A DNA stretch of 16,215 nt from an uncultured Oscillibacter sp. (lineage in GTDB: Bacteria > Bacillota > Clostridia > Oscillospirales > Oscillospiraceae): positions 1-16,215 of the forward strand of contig CAJUBX010000053.1 of assembly GCA_910585165.1 (NCBI GenBank). The letters run 5' to 3'. The notes beneath the pieces were generated by a model. That model saw only the letters and a list, made by a program, of their open reading frames with translations. It did no database searches and was not told the DNA's origin. This document shows positions 7,325 through 15,141 of the stretch, piece after piece. The first letter of the stretch is position 1, and every line of letters begins with the position of its first letter. Position numbers and translations under genes: made by a program.

Positions 7325-8725
7325 TCAGCTCTGCGGCGCGTAACGGTCCACGGCGGCGTTCCAGCGGCTGTTCCAGTCGTTGATAATATCCTCCAGTGTT
7401 TCGTTTCCAGTGACAACCGCCTCGACGATCCGCTGGACGTGGGTGTTGTCCGTGTTTACACCGATCTCGGATTCCCGGTTGACGTTGGGCTGGAGATCGG
7501 CCAGCTCGGTGGGAGCCTGGGTATCCTCGATCAGCTCAATGCCCTCAAACTCCACCAGGCTGTCGGGGTACGGAGAGCCTTTGATGATGGGCACGCCGCC
7601 CTGGTCGAAGGAGAAGTTGCTGGATTCGGTGAACCACTTGATGTACAGCATGGAGGCAATTTTGCCTTCCTCACTGTCGTATTTGTTCACACCGAAGCAG
7701 TAGTCCGCGCCGGCGGCGGCGGTCTGCTCTCCACCCGGCTGAGTGATGGGGAAGGGCATGTATCCGATATCGGCGGCGTTGTTCATATCCGGCTCCTGCA
7801 TCTGGATAACAGCCCAGGAGCCCAGGACCATGACGCCAATCTCGCCCCGGTTCATCATGGGCTTGCAGCCCTCCCAGTTGGTGGCGGTGGGGGAGTCCTC
7901 GGTCAGCTTACGGCTGACAGCCTGGTAGAGGATGTTGTAGACCTCATAGGGGCCGGTGCCGTCGCTGCGCTTGGCGAAGGGGTCCTTGGTCTGGGGCATG
8001 TCGATGTTCATCCAGTCCGCGCTGCCCGTGGCGCAGCCGCCGATGTAGGCGTCCCACGCGCCCATGGGCCAGGAGTCGGCGAAGTTGGTGTACAGGGGGA
8101 TGGCGTCGGTTTTGTCCTTGATATCCTGGAGGAATTGCAGGAACTCATCCGGCGTTTTGGGCATGGGCTTCAGGTTGGGATCGGCCTCCAGCTTGGCCTG
8201 GTCGGAAGTATACCCCGCGGCCTCGGCCACCTTCTTGTTGTAGATGACGCCCTGGGCATTGCCGGTAGAGGGAATGCCGTAGACCTTGTTGTCAAAGGCG
8301 CGGTTGGATGCAAAGTTATACACATCCTTGAGCTCGTCCAGGGAGCACAGGGGATGGAAATACAGGTTCAGGTCGGGGAGCAGGATGTTGGTAGGCAGCA
8401 TGCAGATGTCGCCCCAGTTGCTGGAGGACAGGCGGGCCGTCATATCGTCCTGATAGTTGGTGATACCCTCGTAGCTGATGGTGATGTTGGGGTAGAGCTT
8501 GTTGAATTCCTTCACATACTCGGCGAACGTGGTGTCCACCAGGTCGGTGCGCTGGGTGATGACCCGGAGCTCGGCGGAGAGATCGGTGTAATCCTCGCCA
8601 ACTTTCAAGGCGGCGTAACTGGGGCCGTTGTACTCCGGCTCCTTACCGCCGCCGCCTCCGCCGCAGGCCGTCAGCAGTCCGGTCAGCATGACCAGAACCA
8701 GTAGCAGGGACATCGCTTTTTTCAT
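7325..8725 (-). CDS. Extracellular sugar-binding lipoprotein of the ABC importer (family 1 solute-binding protein)
   Basis: This lipoprotein captures the oligosaccharide outside the cell and delivers it to the permeases. The 466 residues begin with a lipoprotein signal peptide: MKKA, a hydrophobic core and the lipobox LTAC, with Cys21 as the anchor, then a Gly-rich linker. The mature part has the mixed pattern of a two-lobe family 1 binding protein, including NKVYGIPSTGNAQGVIYNKKV and, late, a YIKWFTESSNF segment. I chose the ATG at 8725 because it has a GGGAGG site 8 nt upstream and starts the signal peptide directly. A frame extension to 8761 adds 12 residues that do not fit a signal peptide. 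A SigA promoter lies about 70 nt upstream. Mannooligosaccharide specificity is inferred from the operon. Confidence 0.93.
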   Translation of the reverse strand: MKKAMSLLLVLVMLTGLLTACGGGGGGKEPEYNGPSYAALKVGEDYTDLSAELRVITQRTDLVDTTFAEYVKEFNKLYPNITISYEGITNYQDDMTARLSSSNWGDICMLPTNILLPDLNLYFHPLCSLDELKDVYNFASNRAFDNKVYGIPSTGNAQGVIYNKKVAEAAGYTSDQAKLEADPNLKPMPKTPDEFLQFLQDIKDKTDAIPLYTNFADSWPMGAWDAYIGGCATGSADWMNIDMPQTKDPFAKRSDGTGPYEVYNILYQAVSRKLTEDSPTATNWEGCKPMMNRGEIGVMVLGSWAVIQMQEPDMNNAADIGYMPFPITQPGGEQTAAAGADYCFGVNKYDSEEGKIASMLYIKWFTESSNFSFDQGGVPIIKGSPYPDSLVEFEGIELIEDTQAPTELADLQPNVNRESEIGVNTDNTHVQRIVEAVVTGNETLEDIINDWNSRWNAAVDRYAPQS

Positions 8726-8751
8726 AATCAATTCCTCCCATTTCTTTGTTG

Positions 8752-8779
8752 AAACGCCCATGCCTGTTCGTCGGCGTTT
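8752..8779 (-). promoter_or_regulatory. Leader hairpin in the binding-protein mRNA
   Basis: Perfect 7-base arms (8752-8758 and 8773-8779) flank a 14-base loop, just downstream of the expected transcription start and upstream of the ribosome site. It is probably an mRNA 5' stabilising element. I see no riboswitch core. Confidence 0.4.
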
Positions 8780-8791
8780 TCCTTAATTGCG

Positions 8792-8820
8792 AGTATATAA
8801 CAGAGTAAAAAATTAGTCAA
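8792..8820 (-). promoter_or_regulatory. SigA-type promoter for the transporter/phosphorylase operon
   Basis: On the minus strand, -35 TTGACT (8815-8820) and -10 TATACT (8792-8797) are separated by exactly 17 nt. This places the start of transcription near 8785. A second TTGACT (8823-8828) lies 8 nt further upstream, followed by an A/T-rich tract that may act as an UP element. Two GCTAAA elements lie upstream. Confidence 0.85.
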
Positions 8821-8846
8821 TAAGTCAATTAAAAAATTTATGTTAT

Positions 8847-8878
8847 GGCTAAATCTTTTAATTTATTTTTGGCTAAAC
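8847..8878. promoter_or_regulatory. Two GGCTAAA elements upstream of the transporter promoter (candidate LacI operator sites)
   Basis: GGCTAAAT at 8847-8854 and GGCTAAAC at 8871-8878 are direct repeats 24 nt apart, 27 to 58 nt upstream of the -35 box. The same GCTAAA core recurs twice in the lacI/esterase intergenic region. They are candidate binding sites of the neighbouring LacI protein. I could not see a clean dyad, so they may be half-sites. Confidence 0.4.
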
Positions 8879-8900
8879 CGCCGAGTGCCCCCTGGGGCGC

Positions 8901-8944
8901 AAAAAAACCAGCAGGTCCCATCACGCGATGGAACCTGCCGGTTT
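8901..8944 (-). terminator. Rho-independent terminator of the lacI gene
   Basis: On the minus strand an 18-bp stem (arms 8927-8944 and 8905-8922) with a 4-base loop is followed by a run of seven T (8901-8907). Two positions pair only as G-U on this strand and would be A-C mismatches on the other. The hairpin is therefore built for the minus-strand transcript. It separates lacI from the transporter operon. Confidence 0.92.
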
Positions 8945-8972
8945 GAGGATAATCGTCTTCAAAGGGTTGTTC

Positions 8973-9968
8973 TTATGGCTGGATGATGCTGCTCTCCCGC
9001 ACAATCATCTGCCCTGAGATCTTGAAGGTCAAAGGCGCGGCCTCTTCCTGGCGCATCCTGGCCGCGATGCGGCCCACCGCCGTTTCTGCGACCTGCTCCA
9101 CATTGACCCGATAGCTGGTCAGGGGCGGCTGGCAGAGGGTGGCGTAGCGGAAGTCATCATAGCCGCATACCGCCACGTCCTCCGGCACCCGCAGCCCCCT
9201 CTGCCGCAGGAGCGTCACCAGATTATAGGCCACCTCGTCACAGCTGCAAAGGAACGCTTGCGGCAGTTCCTCCGGCAAGTCCAGGGGGATAAAGTGCCCG
9301 TCTTTGTCCCGGTCCTCCAGCAGCCAGTCCTCTCGGGGAACCAGCCCCGCCAGACGCAGGGCCCGCTGATAACCGAGATACCGGTCCATGATGCTGGAGG
9401 TAGCCCGGATGCTGCCCACAAAGCCAATCTTCTGGATTCCCTGGGCCAGAAGGTGTTCCGTCAGTGTGCAGCCGCCATCCAGATTGTCGCTGACCACGCA
9501 GTCCAGTCCCACGCCGGGAACGTAAAAATCCAGCAGCAGGCAGGGCAGACCACAGGAGATCACCGCCTGGAGGTAGGGCCGCTCCAGCTGGCCCAACAGC
9601 AATAAGCTGTCCGCCTTCCGCCCGGTCACCAGGGCCGGAAGCGTGACAGCCCTCTCCGATTCCTGGGAGACAATCTCGACCATGCAGGTCAGATCGCCCC
9701 GGCCGCAGGCCAGGACCAACGCGCGGTACAGGCTGGTATAAAAGGTATTTTCATCAAAAAAACGGTCGGACACCAAAACGCCCACATTGTTGCCGGATGC
9801 GTCGCTGCGGGCCCGAAATCCCTCATAGCCCAGCTCTTGGGCCAGAGAAATCACTTTTGCGCGCATTTCTTCGCTGACGCCCGGTTTTCCGGCCAGCGCC
9901 TTGGACACGGATACAATGCTGATATTCAGACGTTCCGCAATATCTGCCATCCGCACAGGCTTTCCCAT
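8973..9968 (-). CDS. LacI-family transcriptional regulator
   Basis: This is a sugar-responsive DNA-binding regulator, probably controlling both flanking operons and itself. The 331 residues start with a LacI helix-turn-helix: VRMADIAERLNISIVSVSKA (5-24), then the hinge region GKPGVSEEMRAKVISLAQEL. The rest is the periplasmic-binding-like effector domain, with the typical late blocks VPEDVAVCGYDDF and LTSYRVNVEQVAETAV. The start at 9968 has AGGAGG 8 nt upstream, but that site lies inside the palindrome at 9969-9981. The promoter's spacer contains a GCTAAA element, which suggests autoregulation. The effector is probably a mannooligosaccharide or breakdown product, inferred from the operon. Its position between the two arms and its own terminator make it a separate unit. 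Confidence 0.93.
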   Translation of the reverse strand: MGKPVRMADIAERLNISIVSVSKALAGKPGVSEEMRAKVISLAQELGYEGFRARSDASGNNVGVLVSDRFFDENTFYTSLYRALVLACGRGDLTCMVEIVSQESERAVTLPALVTGRKADSLLLLGQLERPYLQAVISCGLPCLLLDFYVPGVGLDCVVSDNLDGGCTLTEHLLAQGIQKIGFVGSIRATSSIMDRYLGYQRALRLAGLVPREDWLLEDRDKDGHFIPLDLPEELPQAFLCSCDEVAYNLVTLLRQRGLRVPEDVAVCGYDDFRYATLCQPPLTSYRVNVEQVAETAVGRIAARMRQEEAAPLTFKISGQMIVRESSIIQP

Positions 9969-9981
9969 GGAGGATTCCTCC
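9969..9981 (-). promoter_or_regulatory. Palindrome covering the lacI Shine-Dalgarno site
   Basis: The sequence between the lacI SD and its ATG is a 5-bp inverted repeat with a 3-base loop: GGAGG AAT CCTCC on the minus strand. The GGAGG at 9977-9981 is the ribosome site and can pair with the CCTCC touching the start codon. It could hold down translation of the repressor. Confidence 0.5.
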
Positions 9982-10018
9982 TGTTCTGATCCATAATCAT
10001 TTCCAGTTGATGTCTTTG

Positions 10019-10047
10019 ATTATAGACGATTTAGCTTTTCCCGTCAA
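10019..10047 (-). promoter_or_regulatory. lacI promoter with an operator-like element in its spacer
   Basis: On the minus strand, TTGACG (10042-10047) and TATAAT (10019-10024) are 17 nt apart. The GCTAAAT element occupies the middle of the spacer (about 10029-10035). A bound regulator there would block RNA polymerase, which fits negative autoregulation. Confidence 0.85.
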
Positions 10048-10070
10048 TGGTGTTCTGTCATAGTTTGTTT

Positions 10071-10094
10071 ATTTTAACCTAAAATTAAGCTAAA
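10071..10094. promoter_or_regulatory. AT-rich palindrome and GCTAAA element upstream of the esterase operon
   Basis: A perfect 6-base-arm palindrome with a 3-base centre (10071-10085) is followed by AAGCTAAAT (10087-10095). CTAAA occurs twice here, 11 nt apart. It is a candidate operator for the divergent promoters. The alignment with the other GCTAAA elements covers the core and little of the flanks. Confidence 0.4.
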
Positions 10095-10102
10095 TAATTT
10101 AC

Positions 10103-10131
10103 TTGCGCTCTGGAAATGACCGTGTTATTCT
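10103..10131 (+). promoter_or_regulatory. Possible weak promoter for the esterase-mutase-galactosidase-isomerase operon
   Basis: TTGCGC (10103-10108) and TATTCT (10126-10131) are 17 nt apart and about 33 nt before the start codon. Both boxes are imperfect, so this is a guess at the most likely promoter in the intergenic region. Confidence 0.35.
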
Positions 10132-10164
10132 GAGGGAGAAGAATAAACAAGGAGGATGGTCTCC

Positions 10165-11262
10165 ATGAATGCCGCCGAGATTTTTACCTGTCCGAACATC
10201 CGCCCGCTGGGCCGCTTTCACCGGGAAACCGCCCAGCGGGCCGGGGTGCTGCCCCTGTTCTGGTCTGGCAGTGGGATGGAGTTGTGTTTTACCGGTACAG
10301 AGCTTCATGTCTCGCTGGAAGCAAAGTTTGACCGGCTGGAGCCCTGGATCGCCGTGGAGGTCAACGGGGCCCCGCTCATTCGGATGCCCCTGCGCCAGGG
10401 TTCCAATAAGATCTGCCTGTTCCAAGGGCTGACGGAGAATGTTCCCAAGCGGGTCCGGCTGCTAAAGGAAACCCAGCCCATGCCGGATGAGGACAGCGGC
10501 TGCCTTTGGCTTTCGGGACTGCGCTGGAGCGGGGGGACCTTTCTTCCCCTTCCCGCCCCCGCCTGCCGTCTGGAATTTATAGGGGACAGTCTCTCCAGCG
10601 GCGAAGGCGTCCGAGGCGCACGGGAAGAATCCGACTACGCCGCCCCCTGGTTCAGCGCCGCCGGAGCCTTTCCCCGTCTGACGGCAGACCTGCTGGGCGC
10701 GGACTGGCATGTCATCAGCCAAAGCGGCTGGGGCATCCGGTCCGACTGGTCCAACAACCCCTGCCACGCCCTGCCGGATTGGTATGACCGCGTCTGCGGA
10801 CCGGCGGCGGGAACGATCAACGCCGCCCTGGGGGCGCAGGAGGACCACGACTTCCCCTCCTGGCAGCCGGACGCCGTGATTGTGAATCTGGGAACCAACG
10901 ACGCCGGAGCCATGGAGCAGCCGCCATGGAAAGGCCTGGATGGGACGATCTTCCAGCAGCGTTCCACACCGGAGGACCTGGCACTGCTGGAGACGGCCGC
11001 TGTTGATTTTCTGAAAAAACTCCGGCGCCACAACCCCGGCGCAAAGCTGGTCTGGGCTTATGGGATGCTGGGGGAGCCCCTGCGGCCCTGCCTGGAAAGG
11101 GCGGTAAACCGGTTCCGCCGGGATACCGGGGATTCAAACGCCTGGTATCTCCCCCTCCCCGCCGTGACGGAGGAGACCATGGGCGCCCGTCTCCATCCCG
11201 GCCCTGCCTGCCATGAGGCGGCGGCGCGGACGATTGCGGATTTTTTGAGACAGATTTTATAA
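10165..11262 (+). CDS. SGNH/GDSL carbohydrate acetylesterase, CE2-type
   Basis: This enzyme probably removes acetyl groups from imported acetylated mannooligosaccharides in the cytoplasm. The protein has 365 residues. An N-terminal beta-rich domain (about 1-125) precedes an SGNH domain, the CE2 order. CE17 enzymes of similar loci have the SGNH domain first. Blocks seen are FIGDSLSSGEG with nucleophile Ser142, SQSGWG with Gly188, NLGTND with Asn245, and LHPGPACHEAA with His344. The residue three before His344 is Ala, not the usual Asp, which fits the Ser-His dyad known in CE2 enzymes. No signal peptide is present. I prefer the ATG at 10165: an AAGGAGG site ends 9 nt before it. The ATG at 10156 touches the SD and cannot use it. 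It is the first gene of the plus-strand operon. Confidence 0.85.
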   Translation: MNAAEIFTCPNIRPLGRFHRETAQRAGVLPLFWSGSGMELCFTGTELHVSLEAKFDRLEPWIAVEVNGAPLIRMPLRQGSNKICLFQGLTENVPKRVRLLKETQPMPDEDSGCLWLSGLRWSGGTFLPLPAPACRLEFIGDSLSSGEGVRGAREESDYAAPWFSAAGAFPRLTADLLGADWHVISQSGWGIRSDWSNNPCHALPDWYDRVCGPAAGTINAALGAQEDHDFPSWQPDAVIVNLGTNDAGAMEQPPWKGLDGTIFQQRSTPEDLALLETAAVDFLKKLRRHNPGAKLVWAYGMLGEPLRPCLERAVNRFRRDTGDSNAWYLPLPAVTEETMGARLHPGPACHEAAARTIADFLRQIL

Positions 11263-11279
11263 ACAGGAGGATTTCTATC

Positions 11280-12932
11280 ATGAATACCATCTATCAGCGT
11301 TGGCTGGAGCAGGCCACCGAGGACCCCGATCTGATTTCCGAGCTGAAAGCGGTGCAGGAGGACCCCGCCGCCGTTTCCGACCGGTTCTACCGGGACCTGG
11401 AGTTTGGCACCGGGGGTCTCCGGGGCGTCCTGGGGGCGGGAACGAACCGCATGAACATCTACACCGTCCGCCGGGCCACCCAGGGGCTGGCAGATTACCT
11501 GAATGGGACCAACCTGCCCAAGGCCGTTGCCATCGCCCACGACAGCCGCCTCAAGGGAGAGCTGTTTGCAAGAGAGGCCGCTCGGGTCCTGGCGGCCAAC
11601 GGCATTACCGCCCACCTGTATCCCCGCCTGGAGCCGACTCCCGCCCTGAGCTGGGCAGTGCGGTATCTTCGATGCGGAGCGGGCATCTGCGTGACGGCCA
11701 GCCACAACCCCGCTCAGTACAACGGATACAAGGTCTACGGCGCGGACGGCTGCCAGATCACCCCGGAGGCGGCGGGACAGGTGCTGGCGTGCATCGAGAA
11801 AACCGACTGCTTCGACGGCGTGAAGCTGGCGGACTATGACGAGGCCCTGCGGGCCGGGACGATCCGCGAGATTGCCGATGATTGCCTGGATGCTTTCGTA
11901 GATGCGGTTCTGGCTCTGCGGCCCGGCAACGATGTGTCCAAGCTGAAATTGGTTTACACGCCCCTTAACGGCTCCGGCTTGGAGTGCGTGAAAAAACTGC
12001 TGGCGAAAATGGGCGTCCAAGAGCTGACCGTTGTCCCGGAACAGGAACAGCCGGATGGGAATTTCCCCACCTGCCCCTACCCCAACCCGGAGATCCGGGA
12101 GGCCATGGAGGCGGGTCTCCGGCTGTGCGATCAGGTCCGGCCCGACCTGTTGCTGGGCACGGACCCGGACTGCGACCGCATGGGCGCGGCGGTGCCCGAC
12201 GGTCAGGGCGGCTACCGCCTAATTACCGGCAACGAAATGGGTGTTCTGCTGCTGGACTATCTCTGCCGCACCCGGCTGGAGCGGGGGACCATGCCGGAGA
12301 ATCCCGTGGCCGTCACCACCATCGTCTCCACGGACATGGCGTCGCCTGTGGCGGAGCACTATGGCGTGGAGCTGCGGAGGACCCTGACCGGGTTCAAATA
12401 CATCGGCGAGCAAATCGGCATCCTGGAGGCGGAGGGCCATCCCGAGCGCTACATCTTCGGTTTCGAGGAAAGCTACGGCTATCTCTCCGGTTCCCACGTC
12501 CGGGACAAGGACGCAGTGAACGCGGTCATGCTGGCCTGTGAGTGCGCCGCCTGGTACGCCGGGCAGGGGAAAACGCTGCTGGACGCCATGAATGATCTGT
12601 ATGCGCAATACGGCTGGTACAAAAACGCCCTGCTCACCCAGACCTTCGAGGGGCAAGCCGGCATGGAGGCCATGGAGCGGCTCATGTCCGGTCTGCGGGC
12701 GAAGTCCCCGGAACAGATCGGCGGCGATTCTGTGGTGGATACGGTCAGCCATGACGGCGGAGGCGTGCTGGAGTTCCACACCGAGTCCGGCGGCAAGGTG
12801 ATCGTCCGCCCCTCGGGCACGGAACCCAAGATCAAGCTCTATCTCTCCGTCCGGGGCGGCAGTGAGCAGGAGGCAGAGCAAATGATGGCGCGGCTCACCG
12901 CCGGGGCCAAAGCCTTGATGGACACCGTGTAA
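11280..12932 (+). CDS. Phosphoglucomutase/phosphomannomutase (alpha-D-phosphohexomutase)
   Basis: This cytoplasmic mutase should convert the mannose-1-phosphate made by the two GH130 enzymes to mannose-6-phosphate for entry into glycolysis. It may also act on glucose phosphates. The 550 residues fit the long (~550-580) bacterial PgcA-like branch. Key motifs are TASHNP (139-144) with phosphoserine Ser141, the metal loop TDPDCDR (Asp295, Asp297, Asp299), the sugar-binding loop GFEESYG (394-400), and the phosphate-binding loop RPSGTEPK (510-517). The start has an AGGAGG site, 17 nt after the esterase's stop, and the stop is 13 nt before the galactosidase's start. Sequence does not decide glucose versus mannose preference; context argues for mannose. 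Confidence 0.93.
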   Translation: MNTIYQRWLEQATEDPDLISELKAVQEDPAAVSDRFYRDLEFGTGGLRGVLGAGTNRMNIYTVRRATQGLADYLNGTNLPKAVAIAHDSRLKGELFAREAARVLAANGITAHLYPRLEPTPALSWAVRYLRCGAGICVTASHNPAQYNGYKVYGADGCQITPEAAGQVLACIEKTDCFDGVKLADYDEALRAGTIREIADDCLDAFVDAVLALRPGNDVSKLKLVYTPLNGSGLECVKKLLAKMGVQELTVVPEQEQPDGNFPTCPYPNPEIREAMEAGLRLCDQVRPDLLLGTDPDCDRMGAAVPDGQGGYRLITGNEMGVLLLDYLCRTRLERGTMPENPVAVTTIVSTDMASPVAEHYGVELRRTLTGFKYIGEQIGILEAEGHPERYIFGFEESYGYLSGSHVRDKDAVNAVMLACECAAWYAGQGKTLLDAMNDLYAQYGWYKNALLTQTFEGQAGMEAMERLMSGLRAKSPEQIGGDSVVDTVSHDGGGVLEFHTESGGKVIVRPSGTEPKIKLYLSVRGGSEQEAEQMMARLTAGAKALMDTV

Positions 12933-12945
12933 GGGAGAATCGCCG

Positions 12946-15141
12946 ATGCCAATTTCTTATAATGAAACAGAGCGGGTGTTCCGGCTGGACACCCCCCGCA
13001 CCACCTATCTCTGTGGCCTGGCGGGCCGCGAGGGATTCCTGGGCCATATTTACTACGGACCCAGGATTCCCGACGATAACATGCGCTATCTCCTGCGGCT
13101 GGAAGAGCGTCCCTTTTCTCCGGACGAAAACCCACGGGAGCGGGCCTCCTTTTACGACGCCTTTCCCTTTGAATATCCTACCTGGGGCGGCGGAAATTTC
13201 CGGGAGCCCTGTCTGCGGGTTCGGACGGCCCAAGGGGGCGGAAACTGCGAGCTGTTTTATGAGAGCCACCGAATCTTCCCCGGTAAGCCTGGTTTGGAGG
13301 GACTCCCTGCCGCCTATGGCGGTCCGGCGGAATGTACCACCCTGGAGATCACATTGCGGGACCCGGCGCTGGAGCTGAAGGTCCGCCTGCTCTACACCGT
13401 TTTTGAGGACACGGACGCCATCTGCCGCTCTGTTTGCATCGAAAATGGCGGCAGGGAGGCACTGGACCTCACTGCCGCCCTGTCCGCCTCCCTGGAACTG
13501 GACAATGAGGACTTTGACCTGATTACCCTCCACGGCAGCTGGGCCAGAGAGCAGACCATCGACCGCCGTCCCTTGGCCTATGGAAAACAGGGGGCCTATT
13601 CCCTGCGGGGCATCTCCTCCCATCAGTTCCACCCTTTCCTGGCCCTGTGCGAGGGGACGGCCACCCAAAGCCGGGGGCTGGCCTACGGAATGAGCTTTGT
13701 TTATTCCGGGAATTTCCTGGCCCAGGCGGAGCTGGACCAGTTCAACCGGGTACGGGCCGTGCTGGGCATCCATCCCGACGGTTTCCAGTGGCGGTTGGAG
13801 CCCGGCGCATCCTTTCAGGTCCCGGAAACCGTGCTGGTCTGTTCCAACGCGGGCCTGGGCGGCATGAGCCGTGCTTTTCACGATCTGTTCCGAAACCACC
13901 TCATCCGGGGGCAGAAGAAACATCGTCCTACTCTGGTAAACAGCTGGGAGGCGTGCTATTTTGATTTCGATCATGACCGTCTTCTGCACCTGGGAGAGGA
14001 AGCCGCCCGCTATGGCATCGAGCTGCTGGTGGTGGACGACGGCTGGTTCGGAAATCGGAAGGACGAGACCACCAGCCTGGGAGATTGGCAGGTGAATGAG
14101 AAAAAGCTCCCCGGCGGCCTGAAACGGCTGGGCGAAGAGCTTGCGGAAATCGGAGTAAAGCTTGGTATCTGGATGGAGCCGGAGATGATTTCCCCGGATT
14201 CCGACCTCTACCGGCAGCACCCCGATTACGCCATGGCGATTCCCGGCTACCCCCCCACCCTGGCCCGGAACCAGCTGGTGCTGGACCTAACTCGGAAAGA
14301 GGTTCGGGACAGTATCTACCGTCAGATTTCCGACGTGCTGCGTTCCGCCCCGATCTGCTATCTGAAATGGGATATGAACCGGCCTCTCACCGACGTGTAC
14401 AGCGCCGCGCTGCCCCCGGAGCGCCAGGGCGAGGCGGCTCACCGGTATGTCCTGGGGCTCTATGAACTCCAGGAGCGGCTGGTGACGGATTTTCCCGATC
14501 TGCTGCTGGAGAACTGCTGTTCCGGCGGCGGGCGCTTCGATCCGGGAATGCTCTATTACAGCCCCCAGATCTGGACCTCGGACAACGCCGAGGCCGTGGA
14601 CCGCCTGGTGATTCAGGAGGGGACTTCTCTAATCTATCCCCTGTCTGCCATAGGGGCTCATGTGGCCGCCTGTCCCAGCCATATCAACGGCCGGGTGACG
14701 CCCTTCGCGATTCGGGGAAGGGTTTCTCTGCCCGGATGCTTTGGCTATGAACTGGATTTGGAGCAGCTGTCTCAGGACGAACGGGATCTGATTCCCCGGC
14801 AGCTGGAAGAGTACCGGGCGTATGGCCCGCTGTTTCGGGAGGGAGACTGCTACCGTCTGGCCTCTTACCGGGAGAACCACGCCTATGACGCGTTTCTTTG
14901 CGCAGCCAAGGACCGATCTCTGGCGGTGGTCAGCTTTGTGCAGGTCCGGTCCCGGGCTTATCAGAGGTCCCTGCGGCTGAAGCTAGACGGCTTGGATGAG
15001 ACTGTCCGCTATCGCCGCCGGGATACCGGGGAGGTTCGTTCCGGCGCCGGGTGGATGCAGGGAGGTTTGCTGATAGAGGCCGTGCAGTCCGATTATTTTA
15101 GTGTATTGGTCATTCTAGAACAAACGGAGGAATTGTATTGA
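12946..15141 (+). CDS. Alpha-galactosidase, GH36
   Basis: This enzyme hydrolyses alpha-1,6-linked galactose side chains, here presumably from imported galactomannan oligosaccharides (EC 3.2.1.22). The 731 residues match bacterial GH36 (about 730). The N-terminal beta-domain runs to about 320, the (beta/alpha)8 barrel follows, and a C-terminal beta-domain starts near 650. Barrel motifs are WEACYFDF near 334, LLVVDDGWFG near 361, KWDMNR with nucleophile Asp476, ENCCSGGGRFD (523-529 region), and WTSDNAEAVDR with acid/base Asp546. The spacing of the two acids equals that in characterised family members. There is no signal peptide, so it is intracellular. An AAGGGAG site precedes the ATG. The stop overlaps the isomerase start (TTGA). 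Confidence 0.95.
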   Translation: MPISYNETERVFRLDTPRTTYLCGLAGREGFLGHIYYGPRIPDDNMRYLLRLEERPFSPDENPRERASFYDAFPFEYPTWGGGNFREPCLRVRTAQGGGNCELFYESHRIFPGKPGLEGLPAAYGGPAECTTLEITLRDPALELKVRLLYTVFEDTDAICRSVCIENGGREALDLTAALSASLELDNEDFDLITLHGSWAREQTIDRRPLAYGKQGAYSLRGISSHQFHPFLALCEGTATQSRGLAYGMSFVYSGNFLAQAELDQFNRVRAVLGIHPDGFQWRLEPGASFQVPETVLVCSNAGLGGMSRAFHDLFRNHLIRGQKKHRPTLVNSWEACYFDFDHDRLLHLGEEAARYGIELLVVDDGWFGNRKDETTSLGDWQVNEKKLPGGLKRLGEELAEIGVKLGIWMEPEMISPDSDLYRQHPDYAMAIPGYPPTLARNQLVLDLTRKEVRDSIYRQISDVLRSAPICYLKWDMNRPLTDVYSAALPPERQGEAAHRYVLGLYELQERLVTDFPDLLLENCCSGGGRFDPGMLYYSPQIWTSDNAEAVDRLVIQEGTSLIYPLSAIGAHVAACPSHINGRVTPFAIRGRVSLPGCFGYELDLEQLSQDERDLIPRQLEEYRAYGPLFREGDCYRLASYRENHAYDAFLCAAKDRSLAVVSFVQVRSRAYQRSLRLKLDGLDETVRYRRRDTGEVRSGAGWMQGGLLIEAVQSDYFSVLVILEQTEELY

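Noticed and set aside
7319..8704. Plus-strand open frame of 461 codons opposite the binding-protein gene.
   Set aside because: Its repetitive Val-Gly-Leu composition is a reverse-complement shadow; the lipoprotein on the minus strand is unambiguous.
8726..8761. N-terminal extension of the binding protein to an ATG at 8761.
   Set aside because: The extra 12 residues precede a complete signal peptide, the SD lies inside them, and the upstream ATG falls in the leader hairpin loop without its own SD.
8941..8963. Imperfect dyad resembling a CcpA (cre) site just after the lacI stop.
   Set aside because: It deviates from the cre consensus at conserved positions and lies downstream of a gene, upstream of its terminator, where a cre site would have little effect.
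12895..14220. Minus-strand open frame of 441 codons opposite the alpha-galactosidase.
   Set aside because: The plus-strand GH36 protein has all catalytic motifs; no promoter or ribosome site supports the antisense frame.
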